The translations under genes were made by a program, and so were the position numbers. Below the pieces are notes generated by a model. That model saw nothing but the letters and a program-made list of their open reading frames with translations, was not told the DNA's origin and did not search any database. From the NCBI GenBank assembly GCA_031291275.1, contig JARLJJ010000633.1, forward strand, positions 1 to 64,000: DNA of 64,000 nucleotides. The letters run 5' to 3'. Below are positions 1 to 10,008 of the stretch, piece by piece (positions within the stretch are counted from its first letter, which is position 1; every line of letters starts with the position of its first letter). This DNA comes from Formivibrio sp. (GTDB lineage: Bacteria > Pseudomonadota > Gammaproteobacteria > Burkholderiales > Chitinibacteraceae).

Positions 1-10
1 CTCTCGGAAT

Positions 11-1654
11 GTGATGGCTGATGGTATGTCCATTGGTTCTTCATATGTAGAACAATATGCACCTGAACCGAAAAAAGGATGGCTGACTGAAGCACAAGCT
101 GTGGGTACCGTGTTGCGCAATTTCTTTTCTTCAAACAGTCTTCATTCCGAAGACCATTATCCGAGCACTTTAAACTCGCAAGGATCGGATAGTTTCGCCA
201 TAGACAATACGGCCTCTACGCTAGTTAATTCCATTCATTTATTCCAGCAATCAAGCATCCCTGATGCGGCAGGGATGCTGACCGAAGAGGGCGGGATACG
301 TAATCTTATTTTGGAACGTCGGGATGAACTTAGCGAGATGAGTCGCGATGCCGATGAACAGATGATCATCGACATAGTGGCAATGTTGTTTGAATTTATC
401 CTACGTGATACGGAAGTGCCCGCGGAGGTTCGCGCTCAGTTAGGGCGTTTGCAGTTCCTTGTATTGAAAGTTGCGTTGCATGACCCTGCTCTTTTTACGC
501 AGGAAAATCATCCGGCGCGCATGCTGGTCAATCGGATTGGCTCCATCGTGCAGGCATTGCAAGAACAGGATCCAGATGGAGAACGGGTGACCACGGAAAT
601 CTGTCGCATTGTAGAGGAACTCCTTTCGGATTTAACCGGGGATGTATCCCTGTTTTCCCAGATGCTGGACGAGTTTGACGAATTTGCGGCCAGGGAGTTG
701 CGCAAGGCTGACTCGCAGATCGATCGTGCTGTGTCCGTAGTGGAAAAAGTCGAAAACAGGACACTTGAATTTGCCCGTACGACGGCAATGATTGCCAATG
801 CATTGTCCACGTTGAAAGTTGACGACTATTTGCACGATTTCTTGGTTAATACCTGGGCGCGGGTCATTGAACGCTCCAGTCGCACCGATCCGGATCAGGC
901 CAAGTCGTTCCGGCTTCTGGTGCCTGATTTGATCTGGAGTATCGCGCCAAAACCGGATGAAAATGACCGGAAAGAATTATTCGGACTGATACCTGTTTTG
1001 CTCAATATGCTACGTGAAGGCTTGACCTTGTTGGGCTGGACGGCGCCAGAGCGGCAAGTGTTTATCGACTGGCTTGTGGATTCGCATCGGCATGCCTTGC
1101 GTGCAACAACAGTGTCCGCACAGTTGCCTCCACGAAGCTTTGTTGATGCACATTTCCGTCAGTTTGTAGATGCATGTCCAACTGAACTTTTGTATCCAAA
1201 TACGGCTGAAATTCAACCTGTGCTGGATGGGAAATTACTGGAAGAAGCCATTAATGAAATGGAGATTCAACTGAATTCACTGGATCATCTGCTTGTTCTC
1301 GATATGGAAGAGCATGATGAAAATTCAATGAAAACCTTGTCTGGTGAAAGTAAGGAGATCTGTCTGGAAGATATTTTTGATCGCATGCGCCGTGGTGTCC
1401 CGATTGAAATGACACTGGATCGAGAACCTACACGAGCGCGTTTGAATTGGATAAGCCCAGCAGCGACTAACTTGGTGCTTAGTATTGAGAACCAACTCAT
1501 CCCTTCGGTGATTAGCGTAAAGGCGTTTCGTCGGCTCTTTGCCGTTAACCGGATACGTTTTCTGGAAGATGCCCCGTTGTTCGAACGTGCCGTGCATGCC
1601 CTGCTGGCTTCTGCCGACCATCTTGATCACCAAGCTGAATCTCTGGCTGCTTGA
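11..1654 (+). CDS. DUF1631 family protein (5' end possibly truncated by the window edge)
   Basis: Long ORF; the segment 'LLVPDLIWSIAPKPDENDRKELFGLIPVLLNMLREGLTLLGWTAPERQVFIDWLVDSH' resembles the DUF1631 family. Confidence 0.7.
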   Translation: MMADGMSIGSSYVEQYAPEPKKGWLTEAQAVGTVLRNFFSSNSLHSEDHYPSTLNSQGSDSFAIDNTASTLVNSIHLFQQSSIPDAAGMLTEEGGIRNLILERRDELSEMSRDADEQMIIDIVAMLFEFILRDTEVPAEVRAQLGRLQFLVLKVALHDPALFTQENHPARMLVNRIGSIVQALQEQDPDGERVTTEICRIVEELLSDLTGDVSLFSQMLDEFDEFAARELRKADSQIDRAVSVVEKVENRTLEFARTTAMIANALSTLKVDDYLHDFLVNTWARVIERSSRTDPDQAKSFRLLVPDLIWSIAPKPDENDRKELFGLIPVLLNMLREGLTLLGWTAPERQVFIDWLVDSHRHALRATTVSAQLPPRSFVDAHFRQFVDACPTELLYPNTAEIQPVLDGKLLEEAINEMEIQLNSLDHLLVLDMEEHDENSMKTLSGESKEICLEDIFDRMRRGVPIEMTLDREPTRARLNWISPAATNLVLSIENQLIPSVISVKAFRRLFAVNRIRFLEDAPLFERAVHALLASADHLDHQAESLAA

Positions 1655-1665
1655 TGATTTATGCC

Positions 1666-2544
1666 TCAGCGTTTTTTCTTTTTTGAGGGACTTGGTTTCT
1701 TGTTGGCTGGACGATGAGTGTTTTGCGTTGGGTGAGCAATCTTTTTTGCTTTGCTTGCAGTTTTTGCGACAGAGGGCTTGCTGCTAGAGCAGATCGTTTG
1801 GGTGATTTTCTTGCCCTTGCGCTTTAAGACGACTTTGCGGCAACTTTTATTTTCCGCCGAGACCGATACAGAGGCTTGGGATGGCGCTCGCGCCGGACGA
1901 TTCTGCAGCAGCGCCTGGACGTCGATGTTTTCATTATCAAGCTCACTCATCCGCCGGGCGCCATCAAATCGCGAAGTCCAATATTTGTCATCCAGGTTAG
2001 ACACTTCAATGTGGCTACCTGTCCGTGGGGAGTGGATGAAACGATTGTCCCCCAGGTAGATGCCAACGTGCGAAAACCGGCGTTTGAGTGTGTTAAAGAA
2101 CACCAGGTCGCCCGGTTTCAGTTCGTCTTTGTCAATAGGATCACCTGTCCGGCTCATGCCTAACGCTGTACGGGGCAGTGCGATATTAAGTGCGTTCTGA
2201 AATACGTAGCGAATGAACCCACTGCAATCCAGGCCGGATTCAGGGGTGTTGCCGCCCCATTTATATTTCACTCCGATCAGACTCATGGCGGAAAGCAGTA
2301 GATCCTGCGCAGGTGCGTAATCGGTTGCCACCTTGCGCGTCGTTTGACTTGCGGCCGGTTTTCGAGGTTTTGTCGCTGGTTCTGATGCGGCAGTGGCTGT
2401 GCTTTCTGTCGAAGGCACAAGGTTTGTGGCGGGTCGAGTAACGTCTATGCTTCCCGCTGTTGCAGAGGCATTCAGTTCATCCGCATGAGGGGAGTGCATG
2501 GCCAGGACAGAGATGAGTGCAGCCATAGTAAGATGGAATTTCAT
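1666..2544 (-). CDS. C40-family NlpC/P60 cell-wall peptidase, secreted
   Basis: Signal peptide; 'GLDCSGFIRYVF', 'GDLVFFNT...FSHVGIYLGDNRFIHSP' Cys/His catalytic motifs. Confidence 0.9.
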   Translation of the reverse strand: MKFHLTMAALISVLAMHSPHADELNASATAGSIDVTRPATNLVPSTESTATAASEPATKPRKPAASQTTRKVATDYAPAQDLLLSAMSLIGVKYKWGGNTPESGLDCSGFIRYVFQNALNIALPRTALGMSRTGDPIDKDELKPGDLVFFNTLKRRFSHVGIYLGDNRFIHSPRTGSHIEVSNLDDKYWTSRFDGARRMSELDNENIDVQALLQNRPARAPSQASVSVSAENKSCRKVVLKRKGKKITQTICSSSKPSVAKTASKAKKIAHPTQNTHRPANKKPSPSKKKKR

Positions 2545-2768
2545 GGGCTGAACTGTAACGGCGCGACCAAATACTGTAAAGACTTATGGCCACTTTAAAA
2601 ACACGGGGGTCACGTTTAAGCGCCTGGTAGTTGAAAGAATTAGTATCATTTTTTTATGGAAAAACAACGTTTTTGCATCAAATTGCATCTTGCATGCAAG
2701 GTTCTCGCTGCCTGTTTCGATGGCCTGTTAAAATCAAATCAACATTTTCAACTTGGACAGGCTGACCC

Positions 2769-4457
2769 ATGCTCAAGGAAACTTTCCACGTCGTCCGTGA
2801 TCTGCCACGAGTACGTGACATCATTACCATTCTGGTTCGCCATGGCATGGGAAATCTGGTGCAGCGGCTGGGATTGGCCAAAGGCATCGAAAAAGCGGGA
2901 GACCTGCTGCATATCCCTGGTAATCATGAAATCGAGGCAGTTGAGCCAGAAGTACGCATGCGTCGGGTACTTGAGGAGCTTGGACCAACCTTTATCAAAT
3001 TAGGGCAGGTTCTGGCTACTCGGGTTGATATGTTTCCCCCTGAGTGGATCGCTGAGTTTGAGAAGCTACAAAGTGACGCTCCAGCCACTTCGTTTTCAGA
3101 ATTGTTGCCTGAGTTGCAACGGGTTTTGAGGTGTGATCCTGCGGAGATTTTCGCGGAACTGGATCCAATGCCCATCGGGTCCGCTTCAATTGCCCAGGTT
3201 CACCGCGCGCTTTTGAAAAATGGCGAAGAGGTGGTTTTAAAAATCCGCCGCCCAGGCATTATTCCCAAGATCGAGGCCGACCTGCGGGTATTACGTCATA
3301 TTGCAACCTTGGCTGAGTTTGAATTTCCTGAAATGCGTCGGTATCAACCAGGAAAGATCGTCGATGAATTTGCTAAATCACTAAAACGAGAACTTAATTT
3401 CTTGACTGAAGCGCGTCACTTGGAGCGATTCACGCAAAACTTTATCGGCAATCAAGAAATCGAAATCCCTCATATCTACAAGGAGTGGACCTCTGAAAGT
3501 TTAATGGTGCAAAGCTACGTAGGAGGTATACCTGGAAATGAGTTGGCCTCAGTTGATGCCGCAGGACTGGATCGCAAGGTGCTGGCCGCTCGGGGTGCCA
3601 ATGCCGTGCTCAAAATGGTGCTGATTGATGGGTATTTTCATGCGGATCCGCACCCGGGTAATGTCAAATACTTACCGGGAAATCGGGTGGCTTTTCTTGA
3701 TTTTGGCATGGTTGGCCGGTTACCCCATCCTCGTCGCGACCAAATTGTTGATCTTTTGGCTGCGCTCTCTCAGCGCGATGAGCACGGTATCCTAAATGTG
3801 TTACTGGAGTGGACTGGCGATGCAGTTGTCGATGAGGAAAAACTCGCTGCAGATATTGCGGATTTTATTTTCAATTATGAAAATTTAGCGCTCAAGGAAA
3901 TCCAGTTTGGCGCGTTGCTCAACGATATTGTCACATTATCGCGAGAGCACGAGTTGATGCTGCCTGCAGATCTCACCTTGTTGTTCAAGACTCTGATCTC
4001 ATTGGAAGGTTTGGGGCGGCAACTAGACCCGGATTTTCAGATGGTGCCGCATTTAACTCCCTTCGTGAAACAGGTGATCGTCGCACGCTACAACCCCGCT
4101 ACGTTGCTCAAGCGTGGTAAGGATGGCATGTTGGAAGCGTTACATGTGCTGGCAGGGGTTCCCAAGGATATCGGCAAGCTAGTCAAACAAGCGCGGCGTG
4201 GCAATTTGCGTATTGATCTTGATCTGAAACGGCTTGATCATTTTGGGTCGCAAATGACGCGCAGCGCCAATCGCTTAACCATGGGCATTGTGACTGGCGC
4301 GATGATGATTGGCTCTGCGATTATCTCGACAGTACGGGGAGGCCCAACTTTCTTTGGATTGCCGCTATTGGGCTTTCTGGGCTTTCTGTTCGCATTTCTG
4401 GTAACGCTTTGGTTGGTCGTTGCAATCTGGATTTCAGGCAAGGAAGACGAGCGCTGA
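2769..4457 (+). CDS. ubiB: Ubiquinone biosynthesis regulatory kinase-like UbiB (ABC1/AarF)
   Basis: 'LGPTFIKLGQVLATR', 'GSASIAQVHRA', 'HADPHPGN', 'FLDFGMVGRL' ABC1 motifs. Confidence 0.93.
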   Translation: MLKETFHVVRDLPRVRDIITILVRHGMGNLVQRLGLAKGIEKAGDLLHIPGNHEIEAVEPEVRMRRVLEELGPTFIKLGQVLATRVDMFPPEWIAEFEKLQSDAPATSFSELLPELQRVLRCDPAEIFAELDPMPIGSASIAQVHRALLKNGEEVVLKIRRPGIIPKIEADLRVLRHIATLAEFEFPEMRRYQPGKIVDEFAKSLKRELNFLTEARHLERFTQNFIGNQEIEIPHIYKEWTSESLMVQSYVGGIPGNELASVDAAGLDRKVLAARGANAVLKMVLIDGYFHADPHPGNVKYLPGNRVAFLDFGMVGRLPHPRRDQIVDLLAALSQRDEHGILNVLLEWTGDAVVDEEKLAADIADFIFNYENLALKEIQFGALLNDIVTLSREHELMLPADLTLLFKTLISLEGLGRQLDPDFQMVPHLTPFVKQVIVARYNPATLLKRGKDGMLEALHVLAGVPKDIGKLVKQARRGNLRIDLDLKRLDHFGSQMTRSANRLTMGIVTGAMMIGSAIISTVRGGPTFFGLPLLGFLGFLFAFLVTLWLVVAIWISGKEDER

Positions 4458-4465
4458 TCGAGTTT

Positions 4466-4939
4466 CTAAGCCTTGCCAGAAAAACCCTGTTGCCGCCAAG
4501 CCTCAAAAATTGTAATTGCCACTGCATTGGAAAGATTCAGACTGCGATTGTCTGGACGCATCGGTAAACGTATCCGCTGTTCTGGTGGGAAAATGGTTAA
4601 AAGTGTTTCCGGCAGGCCTCGCGTTTCGGGTCCAAACACAAAAACATCCCCTTCTTCATAGGCGACCTGATCGTAACGTGTTGCACCTTTCGTCGTTGCG
4701 GCAAAAAAACGGTGCCCCGCCAACTCATTCTGGCAATCCTCCCAGGATTCGTGAATACGCATCTGGGCGAATTCATGGTAATCGAGTCCCGCGCGTCGCA
4801 TCCGGGCATCATTCAGAGGAAAACCCAGCGGTTTGACAAGATGCAGGGTGGCGCCTGTGTTGGCGGCTAACCGGATGATGTTGCCTGTATTTGGGGGGAT
4901 TTCAGGTTGAAATAGGACGATGTGAAACATGGCGGGCAA
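4466..4939 (-). CDS. trmL: tRNA (cytidine(34)-2'-O)-methyltransferase
   Basis: SPOUT motifs 'LFQPEIPPNTGNIIRLAANTG', 'FGPETRGLP', 'RIRLPMRPDNRSLNLSNAVAI'. Confidence 0.93.
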   Translation of the reverse strand: MPAMFHIVLFQPEIPPNTGNIIRLAANTGATLHLVKPLGFPLNDARMRRAGLDYHEFAQMRIHESWEDCQNELAGHRFFAATTKGATRYDQVAYEEGDVFVFGPETRGLPETLLTIFPPEQRIRLPMRPDNRSLNLSNAVAITIFEAWRQQGFSGKA

Positions 4940-5075
4940 TGGGCTTGGGTCGTGTTTGAGTGGTTGACGCAGATTTTACTCTGATTTTTGGTAAGGATAT
5001 GGAGTGCTTGCGCCATGGATGGCTGGCAACTGCTAGAATTACCGGTTACCCGTTAATCAACCTGTTCGCAATTCC

Positions 5076-5930
5076 ATGAAAAATACTGCCACGCTTTTGG
5101 TGAGCTGCCCGGATCAAAAGGGTATCTCTGCCGCGATTGCCAACTTTCTTCTGACTTATAACGCCAATATTGTCGATTCCAACCAGCACCAAGATGATAG
5201 CGAGTCGCTATTCCTGATGCGCGTGGAATGGGATCTATCGGATTTCACCTTGAATATGGATGCGTTCGCTTCGGCTTTTCAGCCCATCGCTGATAGGTTC
5301 GGAATGCGCTGGCGCGTGGCTCTTTCAAGTGCTCGGCCGAAAATGGCAATTTTTGTGTCGAAATATGACCATTGTTTTGCTGATTTATTACATCGCTACC
5401 ATGGCGGTGAGTTGCACTGCGAAATACCTTTGGTAATTTCCAATCATGAGGACTGCCGACCCTTGGCAGACTTCTACGGCGTGCCGTTTCATGTTGTAGA
5501 AATGAATAAAGAAAATAAACAGGCTGCGGAAAGAAAACAGAGGGAGTTGTTAGACGCAGCAGGGGTCGATCTGATCGTCCTGGCGCGTTACATGCAGGTG
5601 TTGTCGCATGAGTTTACTGCGGCATATCCCAAGCGAATTATTAATATCCATCACAGCTTTCTGCCGGCATTCGAGGGAGCGAAACCTTATCACCGTGCGT
5701 TTGCACGAGGTGTGAAGCTGATCGGTGCAACTAGCCATTATGTGACGGAAGTTCTGGATGATGGGCCGATCATTGAGCAAGATGTGACTCGAATTTCCCA
5801 TCGTGATGATGTTGAAGACCTTGTTCAGCATGGGCGAGACCTCGAAAGAATTGTGCTTTCTCGCGCAGTTCGTTGGCATTTGGATAATCGCGTGCTTGTA
5901 TACGCTAACAAGACGGTTATTTTTTCGTGA
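5076..5930 (+). CDS. purU: Formyltetrahydrofolate deformylase
   Basis: ACT N-terminus plus 'INIHHSFLPAFEGAKPYHRAFARGVKLIGATSHYVTEVLDDGPIIEQDV'. Confidence 0.95.
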   Translation: MKNTATLLVSCPDQKGISAAIANFLLTYNANIVDSNQHQDDSESLFLMRVEWDLSDFTLNMDAFASAFQPIADRFGMRWRVALSSARPKMAIFVSKYDHCFADLLHRYHGGELHCEIPLVISNHEDCRPLADFYGVPFHVVEMNKENKQAAERKQRELLDAAGVDLIVLARYMQVLSHEFTAAYPKRIINIHHSFLPAFEGAKPYHRAFARGVKLIGATSHYVTEVLDDGPIIEQDVTRISHRDDVEDLVQHGRDLERIVLSRAVRWHLDNRVLVYANKTVIFS

Positions 5931-6484
5931 TGCCGAAATTTGTTCGCGATGCGCTCGATTTACTGCGCTTTAGATTTTATCCTTTAAAGCATTACGTTTA
6001 TCCCGCATGGCAGCCGCTTGCCTGGTTGCTCTTGGTTGGCATTGTCGGAGGATTAGCTGCGCAGGAGTTCCAGGCAGATATTCTGGAGAGGATTTTGTTT
6101 TTTGCAGGACTTAACCTGGTTGAGACGATGTTGATGTCAACCTGGTTGATGGTCTGGTGGCGATGGATATTAAAAAGACCAATTTCTGGCAGCCTATTCC
6201 CACTGGTGGTGCTGGCAAGTTCTGCGCAGTTATTTGAACCCTTGATACAGTTGTTTCCAGACAACCTCGCGATGGTCTTGGCATTGCCGTTAGCGATTTA
6301 TGGATTGTGTGTGCTGGTTGCCGGGGTTGCAGCTGCTTTGGCTGAGCGTCGTCTTTTTGTTGTATTGGCGATTATGGCTTATTTGCCGGTAGCCCTGACT
6401 TTGCTGCACTTGGCTACGACACTGGCCCTGAATTTAGGATGGATCGTTTTAGATGTTACGACTTTGCCGGCGACGACGCCTTGA
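5927..6484 (+). CDS. Multi-pass membrane protein of unknown function
   Basis: ORF with several hydrophobic helices, overlapping the purU stop. Confidence 0.65.
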   Translation: MMPKFVRDALDLLRFRFYPLKHYVYPAWQPLAWLLLVGIVGGLAAQEFQADILERILFFAGLNLVETMLMSTWLMVWWRWILKRPISGSLFPLVVLASSAQLFEPLIQLFPDNLAMVLALPLAIYGLCVLVAGVAAALAERRLFVVLAIMAYLPVALTLLHLATTLALNLGWIVLDVTTLPATTP

Positions 6485-6503
6485 ATATGGTGTCAGTGCT
6501 TTT

Positions 6504-7877
6504 TTAATGGGGTAATTCAATTCGGACGATCAGCCCGTGTGGAATGGCGTCACGCAGGCTGACTGTACCGCCATGGCGTTCGGCGATTTCTCTGACAATG
6601 GCCATACCCAAGCCGCAGCCGCTGCCATCTTGCTGGCGGCGATAAAAGCGCTCAAAAACGCGTTGTTTGTCGCTGTCTGGAATGCCAGGGCCATCATCTT
6701 CAACTTCCACGATGAAATGGCCTTTTTGTTCCTGCAATCTGACGGTGACGCAGCTTCCTCGTGGAATGTATTTGATCGCGTTCTCCACCAAGTTCACAAA
6801 CAACTCGCGTAATAGAACTGAATTCCCCTCGATCCAAGCCTCATTCAACGTGCTTTCACACCCAAGATCAATGCCTGCAGCCAAGGCGCGTGGCACGGCT
6901 TCTGCCGTCAGTTCGCGAATTAAACGAGCCAGATCCATGTGGACGCGCAGAATGCTTGATTGATTGCCGGGTTCGGATCTTGCGAGAGTGAGTAATTGAT
7001 TGACAAGGTGAATGCTGCGTGTGGCGCTGGTGTGAACCAAGGCAAGCCGCTCACTTTGAAATTCTGAAGTGGATTCTCGCATGGCTAATTCGGTTTGAGA
7101 TTTGAGTCCCGCCAACGGAGTACGAAGTTGGTGCGCGGCATCGCCAATAAAGTGCCGCTGTCTATCAATGCTTTCACCCGCGCTCACCAGAAGATGATTT
7201 AGTGCGCCAAACAGGGTAACGAGTTCCTGTGGTGCATCGCCGATATCCAATGGTGAGAGATCTTGTGGTTTGCGGGATTCGAGAAGTTGCTGAAGTCGCT
7301 TGAATGGTCTCAGTCCGCGGCCGATCCCCCACCAGACGAGTGCGGATGTGGTTAGGATAAGTAATGCCAACGGGATAACCATGGCAAGAAAAAGATCGCG
7401 ATACAAATGCTGTTGTGCGTCGTGACTTTTAGCCACTTGCACGGTCAGCCATTTTCGCCCCTCTGATGTATCGATGGGTTGAACCAGCGCAATGGCGCGC
7501 AGTTCCTCACCGTTTACTTGCTCGGTATAAAAAACACGTTGTGGGCCTGCACCGTGATTGGGGACGGAAAATTTCAAGTTGCCAAACAATAGCCCGCCAG
7601 GCATGAGATATGCTGAATAGTAAACAGGCTCACCGCTGGATTCGGACAATAACGTACTGGCGTTTTTGGAAAGCGCACTATTGGGGTAAGCGTTATCAGG
7701 ATGCACCATAGCCGCAAGAGCACGCGCTGATTGTTGAAGGCTTTCATCAATCAGTTGATCAGCATAATGGAGCGCGACTTGGTAGGAAAGTGCAGCGCCC
7801 ATTAGCCAGAATGCCAATTGCGGGATTAGCAGCCAAAGTAGTAGCTGCCTGCGAAGGGATGGTTTACAGCGTTGCAC
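6504..7877 (-). CDS. Two-component sensor histidine kinase (QseC/TctE-like)
   Basis: 'HFIGDAAHQLRTPLAGL' H-box, 'NLVENAIKY' N-box, 'VEDDGPGIP', 'GCGLGMAIV'. Confidence 0.92.
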   Translation of the reverse strand: MQRCKPSLRRQLLLWLLIPQLAFWLMGAALSYQVALHYADQLIDESLQQSARALAAMVHPDNAYPNSALSKNASTLLSESSGEPVYYSAYLMPGGLLFGNLKFSVPNHGAGPQRVFYTEQVNGEELRAIALVQPIDTSEGRKWLTVQVAKSHDAQQHLYRDLFLAMVIPLALLILTTSALVWWGIGRGLRPFKRLQQLLESRKPQDLSPLDIGDAPQELVTLFGALNHLLVSAGESIDRQRHFIGDAAHQLRTPLAGLKSQTELAMRESTSEFQSERLALVHTSATRSIHLVNQLLTLARSEPGNQSSILRVHMDLARLIRELTAEAVPRALAAGIDLGCESTLNEAWIEGNSVLLRELFVNLVENAIKYIPRGSCVTVRLQEQKGHFIVEVEDDGPGIPDSDKQRVFERFYRRQQDGSGCGLGMAIVREIAERHGGTVSLRDAIPHGLIVRIELPH

Positions 7878-8562
7878 CCTGCATGCCTGCTTGCTGCTTT
7901 TCGAGCAGGTAGCCCAAGCCGCGAATGGTTCGGATTACTACGCCGCAGGGTTCCAATTTTTTACGGAGGCGGTGAACATAAACCTCAATTGCATTGAGCC
8001 CAACTTCTGCGTGGTCACTACCTAGTTCGGCAACGATCTGTTCTTTTGTAACCACACGATCAATATTGCCCATCAAAATTTCAAGTACGGTGAGTTCGCG
8101 AGCAGAAAGATCCAGTGGGGTGTCATTGCACCAAGCACGCTGTCCTGCACGGTCGAGACGCAGATTGCCTAGTTGTTGCACAGACTGGGGCAGTATCTGG
8201 CTGCGACGCAGTAGTGCGCGCAGGCGGGCTTCCAGTTCGGCAAATTCAAATGGTTTGGCAATGTAATCGTCAGCGCCAGCATCCAATCCGGCCACGCGGT
8301 CTTCCAAGCCATCAAGCGCTGTCAGGATCAGGATGGGCAGTGATGGTTTATGCTGACGGACATTACGCAAAACAGCTAGCCCGTCCATATTGGGTAGCCC
8401 AATATCAAGTACGACAACGTCATAGTCGTTGTGCAACAGAATTTGCAGAGCAAGTGCACCGTCATTAACACAGTCCACTTGAAAATCAGCCTGACAAAGG
8501 CTGGTTTTAAGCGCATCTGCGAGAATCAGATCATCTTCAGCCAGAAAAAGCCGTGTGGCCAT
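7864..8562 (-). CDS. OmpR-family response regulator
   Basis: 'RLFLAEDDLILADAL...DVVVLDIGLPNMDGL' receiver plus winged-helix C-terminus; start chosen at MATRLFL. Confidence 0.92.
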   Translation of the reverse strand: MATRLFLAEDDLILADALKTSLCQADFQVDCVNDGALALQILLHNDYDVVVLDIGLPNMDGLAVLRNVRQHKPSLPILILTALDGLEDRVAGLDAGADDYIAKPFEFAELEARLRALLRRSQILPQSVQQLGNLRLDRAGQRAWCNDTPLDLSARELTVLEILMGNIDRVVTKEQIVAELGSDHAEVGLNAIEVYVHRLRKKLEPCGVVIRTIRGLGYLLEKQQAGMQGATL

Positions 8563-8630
8563 TTTTGTCCCCTTCATTGTAAGATTAAGCTTACCGATGA
8601 GTGTAGCGCCAATTCGGGGAAATCCCAAGA

Positions 8631-9734
8631 TTATTTTTTTGCACCGATTTTCAATGCGTATGTAAGGGTTTGATTAACCATATTTTTTTGCGTTGATGGA
8701 TTAAAACTATCTGCTAGCCAGCCGTTCATCTCCAGGCAAACACGGTGACCAAGCGCTGCAATCCAATCAGGTCGGTCATTGAGTGCTGGGATGTAGCGAT
8801 ATTCCCCGCCTCCAGCTGCCAGAAAGGTTTGCTTACCTTCAAGTGCGATTTCTTCCAGTGTTTCCAGGCAGTCGGCAACGAATCCTGGGCAGATGACATC
8901 GAGCTTTGCCGTCTTTCTTTTTCCTATACTGTTGAGCATATTTTCGGTGCTGGGTTCAAACCATTTTGCTCGGCCAAAACGCGACTGAAACGATACGCTG
9001 TATTCGGTTTTATCCAGTTGTAGAACTTCAGCAAGCAGTCGAGCAGTCTTTTGGCAGTGGCAGAAATAGGGGTCGCCGCGCTCTAACGTGTAACGTGGGG
9101 CGCCGTGGAAGCTCATCAATAGATGATCACCCCGACCATTTCTATACCAGTGTTCCCGCACGCTTGCAGCAAGTGCTGAAAGATAGCCAGGGTCGTCGTG
9201 AAATGACTTCACAATGCGCAGTGCTGGTTGATTGCGGATTTTCGCCATTACTTTACCCATAGCATCGACCACACTTGCTGTGGTGCTGGCGGCATATTGT
9301 GGATAGAGCGGAACAAGCAAAAGACGGTCGCAGCCAGCGGCTTTTAACTTGTTGATTGCAGATTCAATGGACGGGCTACCATAGCGCATGGCCATTTCAA
9401 CAAGCAAGGGCTCTGCTACATTTTCCCCTAGCCATCCTTTGAGTAGCTTGGCCTGTTTTTCAGTCCAGACCCGCAAGGGGGAGCCTTCATTGCTCCAGAT
9501 GGCTGCATATTTTGCCGCTGATTTTTTGGGACGGGTATTTAATATGATGCCGTGCAGTATTAACCACCAGGGCAGGCGCGGGATTTCTACAACTCGCCGG
9601 TCAGATAAAAACTCAGCAAGGTAGCGTTTAACTGCTGCAGGGGTAGGAGCTTCGGGGGTGCCAAGGTTGACCAGGAGTACACCTATCTTGCGGGCACTAT
9701 CGTGGCGGAATTCTGGTTCTTTCAGGTAGCGCAT
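8631..9734 (-). CDS. hemH: Ferrochelatase
   Basis: 'KIGVLLVNLGTPEAPT', 'LLMSFHGAPRYTLERGDPY', 'CPGFVADCLETLEEIA'. Confidence 0.95.
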   Translation of the reverse strand: MRYLKEPEFRHDSARKIGVLLVNLGTPEAPTPAAVKRYLAEFLSDRRVVEIPRLPWWLILHGIILNTRPKKSAAKYAAIWSNEGSPLRVWTEKQAKLLKGWLGENVAEPLLVEMAMRYGSPSIESAINKLKAAGCDRLLLVPLYPQYAASTTASVVDAMGKVMAKIRNQPALRIVKSFHDDPGYLSALAASVREHWYRNGRGDHLLMSFHGAPRYTLERGDPYFCHCQKTARLLAEVLQLDKTEYSVSFQSRFGRAKWFEPSTENMLNSIGKRKTAKLDVICPGFVADCLETLEEIALEGKQTFLAAGGGEYRYIPALNDRPDWIAALGHRVCLEMNGWLADSFNPSTQKNMVNQTLTYALKIGAKK

Positions 9735-9960
9735 AACGTTGGATTCCTTGCAAACAAAGGAGCGATCTGCAGCATGACCGCTGTGCACCACCATCGTGAT
9801 CTGCTGGGCAATTTATTAAATCTGAAAATGTCTTGGAAGATGCTGAATGATTCGAAATATCGTGGTACAACGCATTGTATCGGATCAACGATTTGGATTG
9901 ACGATTCCCCAATGAAATTATCGATGCGACGAGAGATTGGGCATGATTGCTACGGAATAA

Positions 9961-9995
9961 AATAACGGCGCGGAGAGTGACTCAGCGCCGTTATT
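9961..9995. terminator. Hairpin between hemH and pit (11-bp stem)
   Basis: aataacggcgc...gcgccgttatt perfect inverted repeat. Confidence 0.7.
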
Positions 9996-10008
9996 AAGTT
10001 CAATTGGA